From Warburgia ugandensis (Eukaryota > Streptophyta > Magnoliopsida > Canellales > Canellaceae), in NCBI GenBank assembly GCA_035236585.1, contig CP141127.1, forward strand, positions 46,762,001 to 46,826,000: DNA of 64,000 bases, given 5' to 3'. The position numbers were made by a program, and so were the translations under genes. Under the pieces are notes generated by a model. The model ran no database searches and was not told the DNA's origin. It saw only the letters and a list, made by a program, of their open reading frames with translations. Numbering within the stretch: position 1 is the stretch's first letter; every line of letters starts with the position of its first letter. Below, one piece after another: positions 44,649 to 57,181 of the stretch.

Positions 44649-47600
44649 GGTCAAAATCGTGAAAAGTAATTAATATCTCAAACATCAATAGTCACACTTA
44701 GACACACTGAGTTGATCAATCATCTAGACTCTGCTGGAAAATTCTCCCTCATTTGGACAGTCTCAAAACACTCAGCCATATTGAGTAAATAAAACATCTA
44801 GACTCTGTTGGGAAAATACTCCCTTATTTGGGCAGTATCGGCATCTCATTATGCCATGCATCATAATGCAAAATACTCAAAGGACTACCTTGCTATAGTC
44901 TAATCCATATCAGCACCCTCGGATAACTACTTTCATACTCCACTGATACCAAGTATGGAAAATCATCTATGTTATGTCTATATGGGGAGACAAACCATCA
45001 CAGTGGTGGCCTTCCCATAATTGCCCCACCCAACATTTTGCCTCTCTTTGGGCATGGTATCATGATATATATCACATTTCGGAAAGTGGGTGGCCAAACC
45101 CTCATAACCCTCCTAGCATAGCATCCCCAAGCATATGCTTGTTTAAAACAAAAACTGCGAGCCTCCTTTCTTGTATAGAAAGTATTCTTTTACTTATCAA
45201 ATGTCTTGTCTGTTTATATCATCATCCTCATATTTTGGTATTCTTATACCAAGGATAAGATTTCACTTCAAACTTAGGGATCATCATTTACAATGAATGA
45301 TACCCATGTCTATATAAGTTTATGGATCACCATTCTATATGAATGATTCCCATGTATTGATTTTATACTTATCATACAATTTGTCTGTTTATTTAGGGTT
45401 GGAATACCTTCTAATTCTCTATTCACTTAGGGTTTTCCTCAATTCTAACTTAACAATTTCATATGTGTTTTGGTTGGATCATAAGGGTTTTCAATGGATT
45501 TAATACAAGTATTTACATTATACTTGTCAAAATTTCCAGACATAAGATCATGTATTCAACATGTATTTCTCATGCAGATGCATTCATAAAATCGTCCTAC
45601 CTTCAAGTAGTGATCCATCTCTTCAGATCTGCCATGATCCTGACTGACATATATAATCTATAAATCCATACATACTGTCAATATTTATACAATCTGAATA
45701 ATCCTATAGTTTTGATCCTATCTATATTCTTTCTTTAATCTTGTCCTTTGATATAAAGGATCCAGATCTTTTATCCTATCATGATCTATCTTCCTCAGAT
45801 AGTGTCTATCTTATTGATCAATAGATCTGATGGTTAGAATGATCTTCTAATCTTTCAGATCTAAGTATTTTCTATTCTAAGTCTTTGTGTGTTCCTTTCT
45901 TTGATCTTGATCTTTCATAGATCCTTTGATCAACAATTTATACTTATTGATAAACATCAAGGGCTTAGATCCTCTATCATCCAATTCTTCTTTGATCTAA
46001 GTTCAGTTGTTTGATCATCCCTAAGGAGGATGATCTTAGTTCTCTTCCTTGAATTATATTGGATCAAGGGTTTGGATTCTCTATCTAGATTTGTCTACAA
46101 CATACATACATAAATTCATAATAAAATACGATATTAGGATTCTTATTGTTCTTGATCATTCAAGATCCATAGGATCTTGTTTGATCATCCTTATTTTACT
46201 TACAATTTTTATTTGGATTAGATAATTTACTAACGTTTTATGCTCTTATTATTATTATTATTCAACCAGTTAATGTTTTACTGGTTGAAGATAGCTTATT
46301 CCATCCTAAGTCTAGACAGCTCCTCTTATTTCCAATTGACTAAGGCTTACTAGCTGAATGGTTGAACACAAAGTGGTTACTTTAATCCTCATGTAAGGAG
46401 GCGTTTAGACCTCACAAATGTCAATGGAAGGTAGGAGAAGAGCGAGGCTCTATTAGAGAATCTCCTTAACTACCATGTTCAAGATTCACTAGAGTGACCT
46501 TAGCTCAACCTTTCATAAGGTTCCTATAAGCATTTTAACCCTAAGTACTCTTTCTAATTGATTTTAATTAATTCCATGAACATTTAAAATGTCATTCATG
46601 GGGTTTATTATTCTCTTAGTTTGGGCCAAGGATTTGATAATCCTTATATTGTCCTACTAATTATAGCCCTTACTAATATTAAGTCAAAGTCATTCACTCA
46701 GCTTAATTGTCCATAAATCTCTATATTCCATTAGTTTCCATTTTTGATGACTTATGCTCATTATATCTTAACAAGTACTTTACAATTGAATCTACTAATA
46801 AAATTTGACAACAATTAAATCATAAACATTAAAGCATAAATCCAATATAAGTTTAACAATCATTTATACTAACATGCTTCCTATGAATGTAATCTAATCT
46901 AATGAAATAAAACTATACTTAAACTAGCATGATCCTAAGTTAGGAAATACATGAAATTTTAATACTAATCTAATGGAATCATGCTAAAATCTCATATTTA
47001 AACTAACATGACCCTAAGATAATTAAATTTACCAACCTAATAACAAACTAATAACATTTAGAGCATAGCATGCTAAAATTTAAGAATTACACTATCATGC
47101 TTCCTAATTTATAACATAAATTACATTTACAATTCTATTATCAAATAAAAGACAATTAAACTAATTAGATTAAGATTATTAGAAACTTTTACTTATGATC
47201 CAACCATTAGATTTTAGATCTTTTCCTTTAGATCAATTGTTTTAATTACATTTAGGGCTTTTGCTCCATTAAGATCTAAAGATCATATCCACTTGTTTTG
47301 TCACACTTAATCTATGATCTAACTAGATTTCATCATAATCCCATTCATACAATCCATCCAAAGGGTCTGATCATGCTTGATCCTATTGATCAAGTGGGTC
47401 CCTTTGTATTTTAAGGGTTTTTCTACCATAAAAGGTAGATTCCTCATTTTATGTTAGATCTGTCAAAATAAATCATGGATATTACTTGATTTCAACATTA
47501 TATCATTATTGCATTGGATCCCTAAGATCTGATCATGTCTGATCTTGAAGATCATGAGAATTAGAAGCTTAATTCCTAAAAACAGAAAGTTTCTTGAAGC

Positions 47601-48588
47601 TTTTTATCAATTTTATGATTTCATAAGAAAATAGACATTACAAGCTTTCCATAGCTTCCTTCAAATCTTAATTTGGAGTTCAAATGACTCCACAATTTAA
47701 GACTAAAGTTCACAGTCATTTTAAGGGTCTAGATTTGATCCAAGCCCATCGAAACGGACGACTGATCAATCGGGCGGAGCCAGTTTGGTCAGGTAAAACA
47801 ATCACCGGGATGCATGCGATAACGCACTCCCCGGGACCGACGCTGTCATGCGATCATTTTTTTTGGATGGCATCACATGAGAAGATGCTCCTGTAGGGCG
47901 CAGTTCTATGCGGCGTCCTGGGAGCCCAATCTTATTAGGAAGATCGGATAGTCTGTTTTGGACCATCCAGTCAATTCCTCTTCAATTAAAGGCTTAAAAC
48001 TTGATTAAATTTCATGAAAATTCTAACCTAGGGGTTTTGGACCCTTCTGGATTGATTAGATAGCTCAGATTTTCTATCTAAGGCCTCCATCATTCAGACT
48101 TGAAGGATTCTTATCCTTACTTGATTTTTATTATTTTTAAACTAAAACTAATTTTAGAAAAATAAAATTATATAAACTAACATGAAATAAGTGTGGAAAG
48201 AGTTTCCACCTACTGATTGGAGAAAAACTTACGTTTTGTAGTCCAATTTAAAAGAAATGTCAACTTGATGATAAGATCCCAATAACCATTTATTTTGTGA
48301 TTTCTCGTTAATTGCACAATTGGATCTTGAAATTTCTTTTTGGGTTTTGTAGATAAGGTAGTCTAGGACAATATGAATAGTGGATCTATGAGATTTGATT
48401 TGGAATAGAGTGCCTATTTGAATGTAGGTCTTTTGTTCCAATTTAAACAGAGGAGAGAGAAAGTGAAAGAAGGGAGGTTTTTTTTGGGTGTTTTGGAAAT
48501 TTAGGAATGAATCTAGATTTGGTTTTGCAGGGGAAGCAAGATAATTTTGTGGTAAATTTTATAAATATTTTTGGAGGATTTTTGGGGG

Positions 48589-48602
48589 TTTATTTATAGT
48601 TG
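48589..48602 (-). promoter_or_regulatory. TATA box of LTR B'
   Basis: The minus strand reads ACTATAAATAAACC. It lies about 0.5 kb from the LTR start, as does the box of LTR B at 60201-60214. Confidence 0.6.
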
Positions 48603-49114
48603 TTTTAAAATTTTTCATAATTACTTATAATAATTATTTTTGAATTCTTTTGGATATTAAATTAACATTGGATCCTCCACGACCACCTCCTTCTCCACTA
48701 TTAGCTGGAAGTGGTTTGACCACTCATTACATGTTTTCTGTCTGTTAGATCCATTTGTCCATTTTATTATCCCAAACTTGGAATTGAGTGTACTTAGTGG
48801 CATTGGAATCGTATTTCCAAATACATTCCAAATATTGATGTCTTATATCTCGATTATGGGTAAAATTATAGTTTTACCCTTTTATTCATAAAAATGGAGA
48901 AAATTAGGGGCTTTTCATTTTAACTTGGAATTGAATGTACTTAGTGTCATTTCGATCGGTTTTTCAAGTACATTTAGAATTGGTAAGTTTTAAATCATGT
49001 TTTAATCTCTATAAAAAGAGAATTTCCAATAACCTAATATTCTATGCTAAACTTTTTCAAAATTTAAACTAAATTGATTTTCTCAATCAATTTACAAAAT
49101 TTGGGGTTATTACA

Positions 49115-50060
49115 GTAGTCAAGTATAACAGGGGAGAAGCAACTTGTGTAGTAGCTTCATCTATGAATGTTTGGGCATTATAGCCCACCGAATGTGCCAT
49201 CTTCCAGAGGATGGCACTATCAATGGGATCTTAAATTCTAGCTTTCTTTTGCTACCAAGCAAGACACTATTAAGTAATGAAATTTATATAGCTATAGTAT
49301 ATTTGAAAAGAATAGATTATCACAAATGCTTACTCACACTCTTTCAATTGGGCGTTGCATATTAGTTTCTTGTACCATTCTTTCTCTTGTGCTCTTTACC
49401 TGCACATTTGTACATTCGTAATCAAGTACAATAATTGGATGTTACTTAAAATGCATTCCACATGTCTTGGTCAATGATGTCAGAATAAAAGGTAGGCACT
49501 GTTTATAGTCTCAACAGATCATTGACATATGGAGATATGTAATTGTGAACAAGGTAGTTCATCCATTTTCTCCATTGTTAACCAACTCCTTGCAAACCAT
49601 GCACGTTCCTATGCCCAGGTACCTCAAAGGCAGTCTACAAAGTGCAAACCAAAATACTACATTTCAAAATAAGATGATAAAGTATGTTATAAATTATATA
49701 ATACATAACATTTTTACATCACTTCACCATCTCCCATATTAAATCTTTTACTAATTGTGACACATGTCTCCAATCATCAAATGTGATAGGCACCATGCTT
49801 CTTACTGTGGAGCATAGAAAACTACTATGAGATGTTGTACTCTCACCTATCTCTTGCCTCTTTGTGTTTTATTGTACAACTTCTTTAATTCTCTTTTCCA
49901 TTGTTGTTCACTCTCTACCCTCTCTCTTAAGAGTGCTTATTGTGTTGACCTCTTATTCATGCTTTTGATATTTTTGATATTCTTCATTTTGATATTGTTC
50001 AAGTTCCATCTTTACAAAAAAAAAAAGCATAATGATCAAAACAATGAAATCAAATAGTCC
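49115..50060 (-). pseudogene. CACTA II ORF2, upstream exons (remnant)
   Basis: Minus-strand remnants that lead into 39230-41269 once solo LTR B' is removed: a helical charged stretch (ALLRERVESEQQWKRELKKLYN) near 49930-49860, and YNAQTFIDEATTQVASPL next to the LTR insertion point. Frames are short and shifted. The assignment rests mainly on collinearity with the ORF2 on the other side of the LTR; single motifs here are weak. Confidence 0.45.
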
Positions 50061-51412
50061 ATATACTGCATTTAAAGAAAACAAAAGTAGACCAAAGCAT
50101 AAGAAACTTTCTTTTTTGAGTACAAGATAAATAATATAGGATAATGTAAATGCAAATATCACCAATAATAAGATATTAAGGAAACTTTCTAATTCTAGTA
50201 AGCATAATCAGTATGTAAATCCCATGCACATTTCATTCGAAGAATCAAACAAACAAACTTTAAGATAAAAACAACATAACAAATACCAACAATTACTATA
50301 TATAAATACTATGAGATAAATCAAGATTTTAAAGAAGAAAAGCATGTGTGTATCTTGTAAGGCATTCATTTACAGCTTTCAACTATTTAGGACTCCCATG
50401 TAATAGTCAGTTTCTAAAACCCCTATTTTGATTCCAAGGTATAATGTTGAACCTTATTACAACCAACATGGTGTTCTATTAGATCTTAAGAGTCAAGTGA
50501 TAGTATGTAGACCTAATATAACCTCTATTATATTCATGGGCACTTAGTTTCTACAAAAGTCTCTATTTATTCATTTGAGAATCTACTCTTGAAATAGTGA
50601 AGTAACTACGAGGGGCAACTCTGATCATGGTTTGTTAGTTAAGAGGTCTAGACACCTTGGTGTCATTAGTTGAATGGGTGGACACTAGGTTCATCCAATC
50701 TTGGATAGGATACTTATAATGTGCCTACTTAATAACCTTCTTGGGAATAATGTGATGCCATAAAAAGTAAAATTCTAAGAATAGTGCCTCTCAAGTGCTA
50801 AATTGAATACAAGGCAATGTCATGTATGCAAATTATGTGTGAGCTAGTATGATTAAGGATGATTGCTGAAGCTAGTTTCAATTTAAAGACCGAGTGAGCC
50901 TTTATTTTAAGGTTCAAGCTATTATTCATATCACTCACAATCTAGTTTCTATCAAAATAAAAACCATACTAAAGTTGATTGTCATTTTCTTATGAAGAAC
51001 GATATGATTGGTGTGCTTTGCACTCCTGATAATTCTCAAATTTCAACTTGCTAATGAAGTTTGGGTAAGAGAGAGGATAGGTTGTTTCCTTACAAGCCAC
51101 GTGTGTTTGATTTGTGCACTTCAACTTGAGGGATTGTGTTAGGAAATAAGTGTCATCATGAAATCGGATATAAAGGCAAATATGTATAGTGAAGTCAAAA
51201 GAAAAAATAGGTATAGCTGAAACCTAAACAAACAATAAGTCTTATATAATAATAAATAAGGAAAAAGTAAAATTCTTATGGTTCCAATGTCCTACCAAAA
51301 ATTATTGAATAGATATGACTAAATTATAAACATTTTCTGGATGTTAATGTATAATACTTCCAGTATAAACATTTTCTAGTTTCTTAGTAGTTACACTGGA
51401 TACGGCCACTCA
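50061..51412. other. CACTA II interior, no recognised content
   Basis: AT-rich sequence with no conserved domain and only short frames. It corresponds in position to the unexplained 25880-28680 stretch of CACTA I, but I see no clear sequence match between the two. Confidence 0.4.
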
Positions 51413-51437
51413 ATGTTAGTCAACAACCTCATAAGGT

Positions 51438-51498
<61 letters not shown>

Positions 51499-51870
51499 TG
51501 AGGAGGGAGGGTGGGGATGCATAGTTGGTCAAGGCAGGTAGCAACCATGTAGGGTAGATGGAAGGAGGGATGGAGGGGATGCATGCACAGTCGATCAAGA
51601 CAAGTAGCGACCATGCAAGGCAGACATAAGGAGGGAGGAAGAGGGTGAAGGCACCATCAGTTGGGGAAGGATGCAACTACATAAGGCAGATGGAGGGAGG
51701 GAGGGAGGGAGGGGATGCATGTGTAATTGGTTAGTGTTGACTAGTGGCTACATATGCAGAGGGAGGAAGGGAGGGATGGTAGTAGGAAATGCATGCATGG
51801 ACAGTCAGGGCTAGCCAACAACCACATTAGGAGACAGAGAAAGAGAGGGAGGAGAAAGGAAGTACCTTAC
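51413..51870. repeat. Purine-rich minisatellite with (GT)n(GA)n tract
   Basis: (GT)n at 51441-51479 runs into (GA)n to 51498. Then come about five degenerate units of 70-110 bases sharing GGCAGATGGAGGGAGGG, GGGATGCATGC, and a GTCAAG/GATCAAG then TAGC.ACCA stretch. Frames across it are low-complexity and not genes. Confidence 0.8.
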
Positions 51871-51999
51871 GCGTGTAGGCAAAGATTACTAACTTTTTGA
51901 CAGGATGCAGTGTTGATTGACAGAGAGACAACATGGGGAAACCATAGACGACAGTGATGGAAAAGGAAATTGGTGAGATGAACAAAAATTTTAATGTTA

Positions 52000-53357
52000 T
52001 AAATAGGGGACTTTTAAAGTCATGAGAAAAATGACTTCAAAAACATTTTTTAATTTTTTTACAGAACAACTTCAAAACATGTTTTTGAAGTCGTTTATTT
52101 TAGAATGACTTTAAAAACAATATATTTGAATTTGTTTTTTCCAGCACAACTTTAAAAACATGTTTTTTGAAGTTGTTTTTTTAAAAATGACTTTAAAATA
52201 TTGTTTTTGCAGTCATTTTTTTGAGCAACTTCAAAATCCTAAGGACTTTCAAAGTCATGAAAAAATGACATTAAAAACATGTTTTTAGAGTCTTTTCTTA
52301 AGAACAACTTTAAAAACGTGTTTGTGAAGTTATTTCTATGGAACAACATTAAAATAAGATATTTTATGTAGCTTTTTATAATGACTTTAAAAATGTGTTC
52401 TTTTAAATTGTTTTTTATAAAACAACTTTAAAAACCTTATTTTAAAGTCATTTTTTTTCATAATGTCTTTGAAAACATGCCTTTCTAAAGTTGTTTTTAC
52501 ACATTGACTTTAAAAACCTATTTTTGGAAGTCATTTTTTTTTAAAGTGACTTTAAAAACTTGTTATTTTGAAATCATTTTTTCAAGAACAACTTCAAAAT
52601 TTTATAATATATATATATATATATATATACTCTCAATGAACTAGCATTTACATATAGATGTAGGAGGATTTGTTCGGGAAGCAATAAACCCCTTTGACAT
52701 CTCTTCATCTATAAAAAATTCTCAATGTGAAAACATAAACAAAGGGCTGATTGGATTTCATTCAAATGAAGTAGTATACAAATTGTTCGAAACTTTATTT
52801 TAAAATTTCTTACTTCATGCATTATAGTGCATTTATAAACAAACATAAGAACAAGGAAGTCTAAGTATTTTTTGAATCACCCTTTATTTATCATCCTTTT
52901 ATTACATATATCAAATGTTTCTTTATGATTAGATCTTATTATTATAGGATTAAGATCAAAGTCTTAATTTGAAACTATTTCATCAAGATCTACCCACTTA
53001 GTATTCAGGTCACATGACTCTCTAATGAGGAGAGAGATGGTAAAGCCTTCAATTGCAACTTCCTCCCCCAACTTGATGGAATCATTTCCCTTTATCAATT
53101 CATAATTTTGGATGAGTACCACAAAGCATAAGATTTTCCTTTTCTCCAATAGTGAGGGATAGAGGGAGAAGAATTTGTTGTTTGCAATGAAATCATTTAA
53201 TTTTTTCCAAAATCACAATGATCTAAGAAAATTTTGAAGTCATTTTTAGAAAATGACTTTTAAAGTTGGAGTTTTAAAGTTATTTTTTCCAAAACTACTT
53301 TAAAAGTTGATCCTTTTAAAGACGGTTCAAGAAAACAACTTTAAAAGCCCCTTTTAC
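52000..53357. repeat. Second GACTTTAAAA array of CACTA II (between tnp2 and ORF2)
   Basis: Dense copies of GACTTTAAAAAC, AACTTCAAAA and their inverses (AAAGTCATTTTT), the same family as at 37989-38490. The array proper covers 52000-52600 and 53225-53357, with a spacer of ordinary AT-rich DNA and a (TA)n tract at 52607-52629. Its outer edge, read in reverse, is CATAGTAAAAGGGGCTTTTA, which resembles the terminus at 37989 after its first five bases. Confidence 0.75.
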
Positions 53358-53359
53358 TA

Positions 53360-53999
53360 TGCGGAACTAGTATATGCTTCGGTATAGAAGCATATATGGA
53401 AGAAGTTATTTCTCAAATAACTCCTCAATCACTAATACAATCCATATAATACATCTTAAAAGAGCTAATCTAGAATTATTTCATCTCACTAATATAATCC
53501 ATATAGCCCCTAATATATTTCTTTCAACCCAAGCACCTTCCTCACCGTTATCACGCACATAATCCTCATTCTCACCAAGTACTTCAACTAATGGAATTGT
53601 TTTGGTAATACAAGGGTGATCTATTGCAGCATTGCCTCAGTCAACTTCATCATAAAAAACCTTAAACAAGATGATAAGGTAGTTGACTATCTCTTATCAC
53701 ATTTGTCTTGCTCGTAAAATATTTATTTCGCTTGAGATGCCAAAATAAACTGATCATTTTTATAATCGATCTTGTTGATGTCATCCAATGTCAATCTAAG
53801 GGCATCCATTTTGATGTTTTCTTTGTTGTGCTCCACTCAATACCAATTAAATACAACCATAGTTCTATAAGTATAATCCAAGGCCCATATCTCTCTTATA
53901 ACCTCGTAATAATTATTATTCACCACTATTGGTGTTTTATTCTTTGAATTGGAAAAGAATGTAGCATTGGAAACTAACTTGGCACCCCGATTCTACTGC
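53360..53999 (-). pseudogene. tnp2 C-terminal part with DUF4216-like domain (CACTA II)
   Basis: On the minus strand, frames aligned with 24403-24870 of CACTA I read SNATFFSNSKN, then YYEVIREIWALDYTYRTMVVF, LRLTLDDINKIDYKNDQFILASQA (about 53740), and an acidic tail DYVRDNGEEGAWVERN. In-frame stops and shifts are present. It is cut at 53999 by the insertion of element G. The part between here and 59467 that should hold the middle of tnp2 is missing. Confidence 0.82.
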
Positions 54000-55256
54000 T
54001 GTAATGACCCCAATTTTTGTATATTAAAATCCCATGAAAAGTTCAGTTTTGAAGATAAGGGCATTTTGGTCATTTCACTATTCACCTTGACTGAACCCAG
54101 AATTTTGGTCCTAAAAAAGGTACCATTTTTTAGGTGCGTCTTGGAAAAAGGAATCCAACAAGACCAAAATCACCTAAAACGGAGTTAAAATGAGCAAGTT
54201 ATGGCCCTTTGAAGTTTAGGGGCAAAAATATAATTTTTACAAAAAACGGATTTAGCTTACAAAACATAGGTGCCCGTTTTGATACGGGCACCCTTCATCT
54301 TCAACCTCTAGAGGGTTCTAGAACGACGGTGATTGGAGGAGAAATCACCGCCATTCTGGAGGTTTCTCCACCGCCATTCAAAGGCGGTGAGAACCCCCTC
54401 AAGAACCCTCTCATAGCTCTATAAATAGAGCTCTTGGGCGCCTCTAATGGCAGCCCAAAAGGTTGAAGAAATCCCGTTGTGGAGGAGTGACCTAGAGGAG
54501 AAACAAGGAAGAAAACCCAGCAACGAGCCAGGTATGCACAAGATCCCTCAAAACCCATCTTCACAGTAGTTCTAAGATCAATTTCCCTAGGTTTTTTGTA
54601 TGAAAAACCATGCAAAATGGAGCCCGGGAGAGCCACTAAGGACCCAGGGACGTTCCCTGGGCGGCACTTTTTTGACAGGGTAGAACCAGGGTGTCTTGAG
54701 GATGCCCCGATCCCCTAAACGACGAAACTTTCCAATCGGAATGTAACACGTCGTTTTCATTTGAAAAACCAAACGGGCACGTCCAAGGACGCGCCCGCAA
54801 AAGAGAGCGATGGGCGGGAAGTTTTGCGCATCTGTAGACGCGCCCGTTGAGGCACACACCACAGACGTACAGTGCGCTAGCGCTATGGGATTTCTTCGTT
54901 CCTTAAGAAAAAGTGAGCGCACGACGCTGACGCGCAGCGTGCTAGCATTCCATATTTTCACTCTTAAAGCCCTTATGTACGTGTGACACTAAAACACTTA
55001 TAACTTGAGATCTAGAGCTCTGATTGAGGCGCCGTAAAAGGAGTTGTGTCCGTATCGACGACGTGGACACATCCAAATTATAAAATCCTTGATCAAGGGC
55101 CAATCAAAGGTGGGCATGACCCTTAGAGTAGGATGGTGGCGCGTGGCCGCTAGACCCTTGGGAAACTGATAATACCAAGGCCCAATTAGGACCTTAGGAC
55201 ACCCATAGGCATAGGGATGGACCGCCTTAGGAATTTAGATTTTTCATTTAAAAATG
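54000..55256 (+). repeat. 5' LTR of element G (internally deleted)
   Basis: Matches LTR A' from its first base to about 55217 (AGGGATGGACC). It then jumps to the last 50 or so bases of that LTR (CGCCTTAGGAAT...AAAAATGCATGAG), so about 1.4 kb is missing. The final 20 bases and the primer site are also gone. A TATA box CTATAAATAG is at 54418-54428. Confidence 0.85.
54418..54428 (+). promoter_or_regulatory. TATA box of element G 5' LTR
   Basis: CTCTATAAATAGAGCTC, identical in core to the boxes at 42007 and 57597. Confidence 0.65.
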
Positions 55257-57168
55257 CATGAGTGAATAAAGGAATTAAGTCGGGGCAGTAACTTGTCCAT
55301 TTAGCAATAGGGTACCATTAAGGATCAAATGAAGGTCCTGCTATCATAAATTGGAAGACCAAAAATCTTAAGACCATTACTTAGTCATTACCTTTAGAGC
55401 ACTATTGACCAAAGGTATCCCACCCTAATTAATCAAGTATGTTAGTATCTATGAGTTAGTAGTCGAAGTTATATACTCAGAGGGATATAACTTGTTAGAC
55501 TAAGTCAATTGAGGGTATGAGGTCAGTTGATGAAGACAATTGCAACTGAGATAGGAGCAAAAATAAGAAGTGATCTAAACCAATGGGAAACATTTTTCAA
55601 ACCTTAATGGCTACCATGACAAGGTAAAGAAATTACCTTAAGTCTGAAAAAAAAATTACTGCTGACTTGGATTGAAAAGGAAGGCAAATAAGTATTGATC
55701 AATTTGGAGACCCCTGAGCTTATGACAAAGATATATCTGGAAAGAGATCAATGGTTAATCAAATAAAGTCTTTCTATATGACTACGAAAATGTTTTGTGC
55801 TTACCTGAGTGTTTTTCAAATTTGATGATTTAATGGCTTTAGCATGACTTGAGGTAATAAGTATGAGAAGGCACTTGAAGGATAAAATTTGAGGAATTGA
55901 GAAAATCACTACTTAGGAGGATACCTCCTGACAATACAGACTACATGATTGACAATAAAGCCTTGATAAAAGATTGCACGATATATTGACATAGGGATGA
56001 AAGGAGAAAAGGTGAGATGGCTAGCACACTATAAGGTGAAGATTTAATGTTACTTTAGGCAAATAGTTAGTTGTTATGAGCATATACCAAGTACGAAAAA
56101 TCAATTGCAGGAATTTCCTAAGGATTAACCCTACTGGATTAGGTATGGAACTTTTGGACTAAAAGGTTACAAAGAAAACCATCAAGAAAAGAAAGGACAA
56201 AAGAGGATGATGAAGGATTCAATCATGACCTAGTAAGGGTACTCGGTTATGAATAAGAGACTTTTTGCTTTGCATGAATAGGAACATTGTTGAAAATCCT
56301 AATGACAAATTGATGTGAATAGTGAGATAGGCCTTTGGACAAGAACATTTGACACATGATGATGAATCGACTCAAGTTTGGATAAAATCTTCACAGAGGA
56401 AAGCGTTTAATGAATTCAATAATTATGAAACTGGATGTGGAGTTAGGACATTTACTTTCAGTATATGATAAAGTCCTCGATGGAAGAAGCTACTAATTGG
56501 CTTTCATGATTTTATTTTGAATGTAACTTTGGTCGAGGAATAAAGTCACATATGGAAAATGACAGACAGTTGAAATTCAAAGATAATCAAGGGTTTGGCT
56601 GTAGAGCACATGATACCATGTCAGTTATTGAAGTATCTTGGGGACAAATATAAAAGATAAGAAGCAAAGTTAGACACAATAGAAAGAAGGTAGTTTCTGG
56701 ACTCGTACTAATGACATATAACCAACCATTAGAAGGAGATATGGATGATGAAGAGATCACTAGATGGAAGTCAAGAAGAAAAAGGATTATCCTATGAAAT
56801 AGGAGAAATAAGATCATATGATTTCAAAGAAGTATGGAGTAATTTATACATGATCCTACGAGGAAACTATCCTATACAAGATGAAAAGTGCAGGCATCTA
56901 AGGATTTTGAGATAGATGAATTACCGCTAAAAATCAGTATTGTTAAATTGGCACAAATGGGAGTATGCATCAGAGTACGTAGCGAAAGCGGCCCTTATAG
57001 GTAAGGCCTTATAGAAGGATCTATTGTAGAAGGAACAATAGAAATGATAAATTGAGGCTAAGCCTAGATTCGATTCCTAAGGGGGGAATGCATTCACCAA
57101 GAAGTTGTCCAAAAGACAAAATACCTTGAAGATGATAATTTATGGAATTTCGAGGACTAAATTCTTGT
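55257..57168 (+). mobile_element. Interior of element G, no coding recognised
   Basis: About 1.9 kb with no long frame and no Ty3 domain that I can identify on the plus strand. The end, ATTTCGAGGACTAAATTCTTG before the polypurine tract, resembles the usual text after pol in this group. It is either strongly decayed or a short non-autonomous interior. Confidence 0.5.
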
Positions 57169-57181
57169 AAGGGGGTAATAA
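57169..57181 (+). other. Polypurine tract of element G
   Basis: GTAAGGGGGTAATAA directly before TGTAATGACCCC. It matches the polypurine tract of element F and marks 57182 as the 3' LTR start. Confidence 0.8.

Larger units (their letters stand above)
41270..49114 (-). mobile_element. Solo LTR B' (about 5.1 kb without the insert)
   Basis: In element orientation it starts TGTAATAACCCC and ends TCATCACG, where CACA would be expected. The duplication GTAGT lies at 41265-41269 and 49115-49119. It is collinear, in reverse, with solo LTR B at 59640-63839 along most of its length. It is interrupted by solo LTR A' (41590-44330). It sits in ORF2 of CACTA II, whose frames are found on both sides. No internal retrotransposon sequence is left. 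It includes a (TA)n tract at 44621-44648. Confidence 0.92.

Noticed and set aside
51416-51676. Proline- and threonine/histidine-rich open frames on the minus strand
   Set aside because: They are translation of the (GT)n tract and the purine-rich minisatellite.
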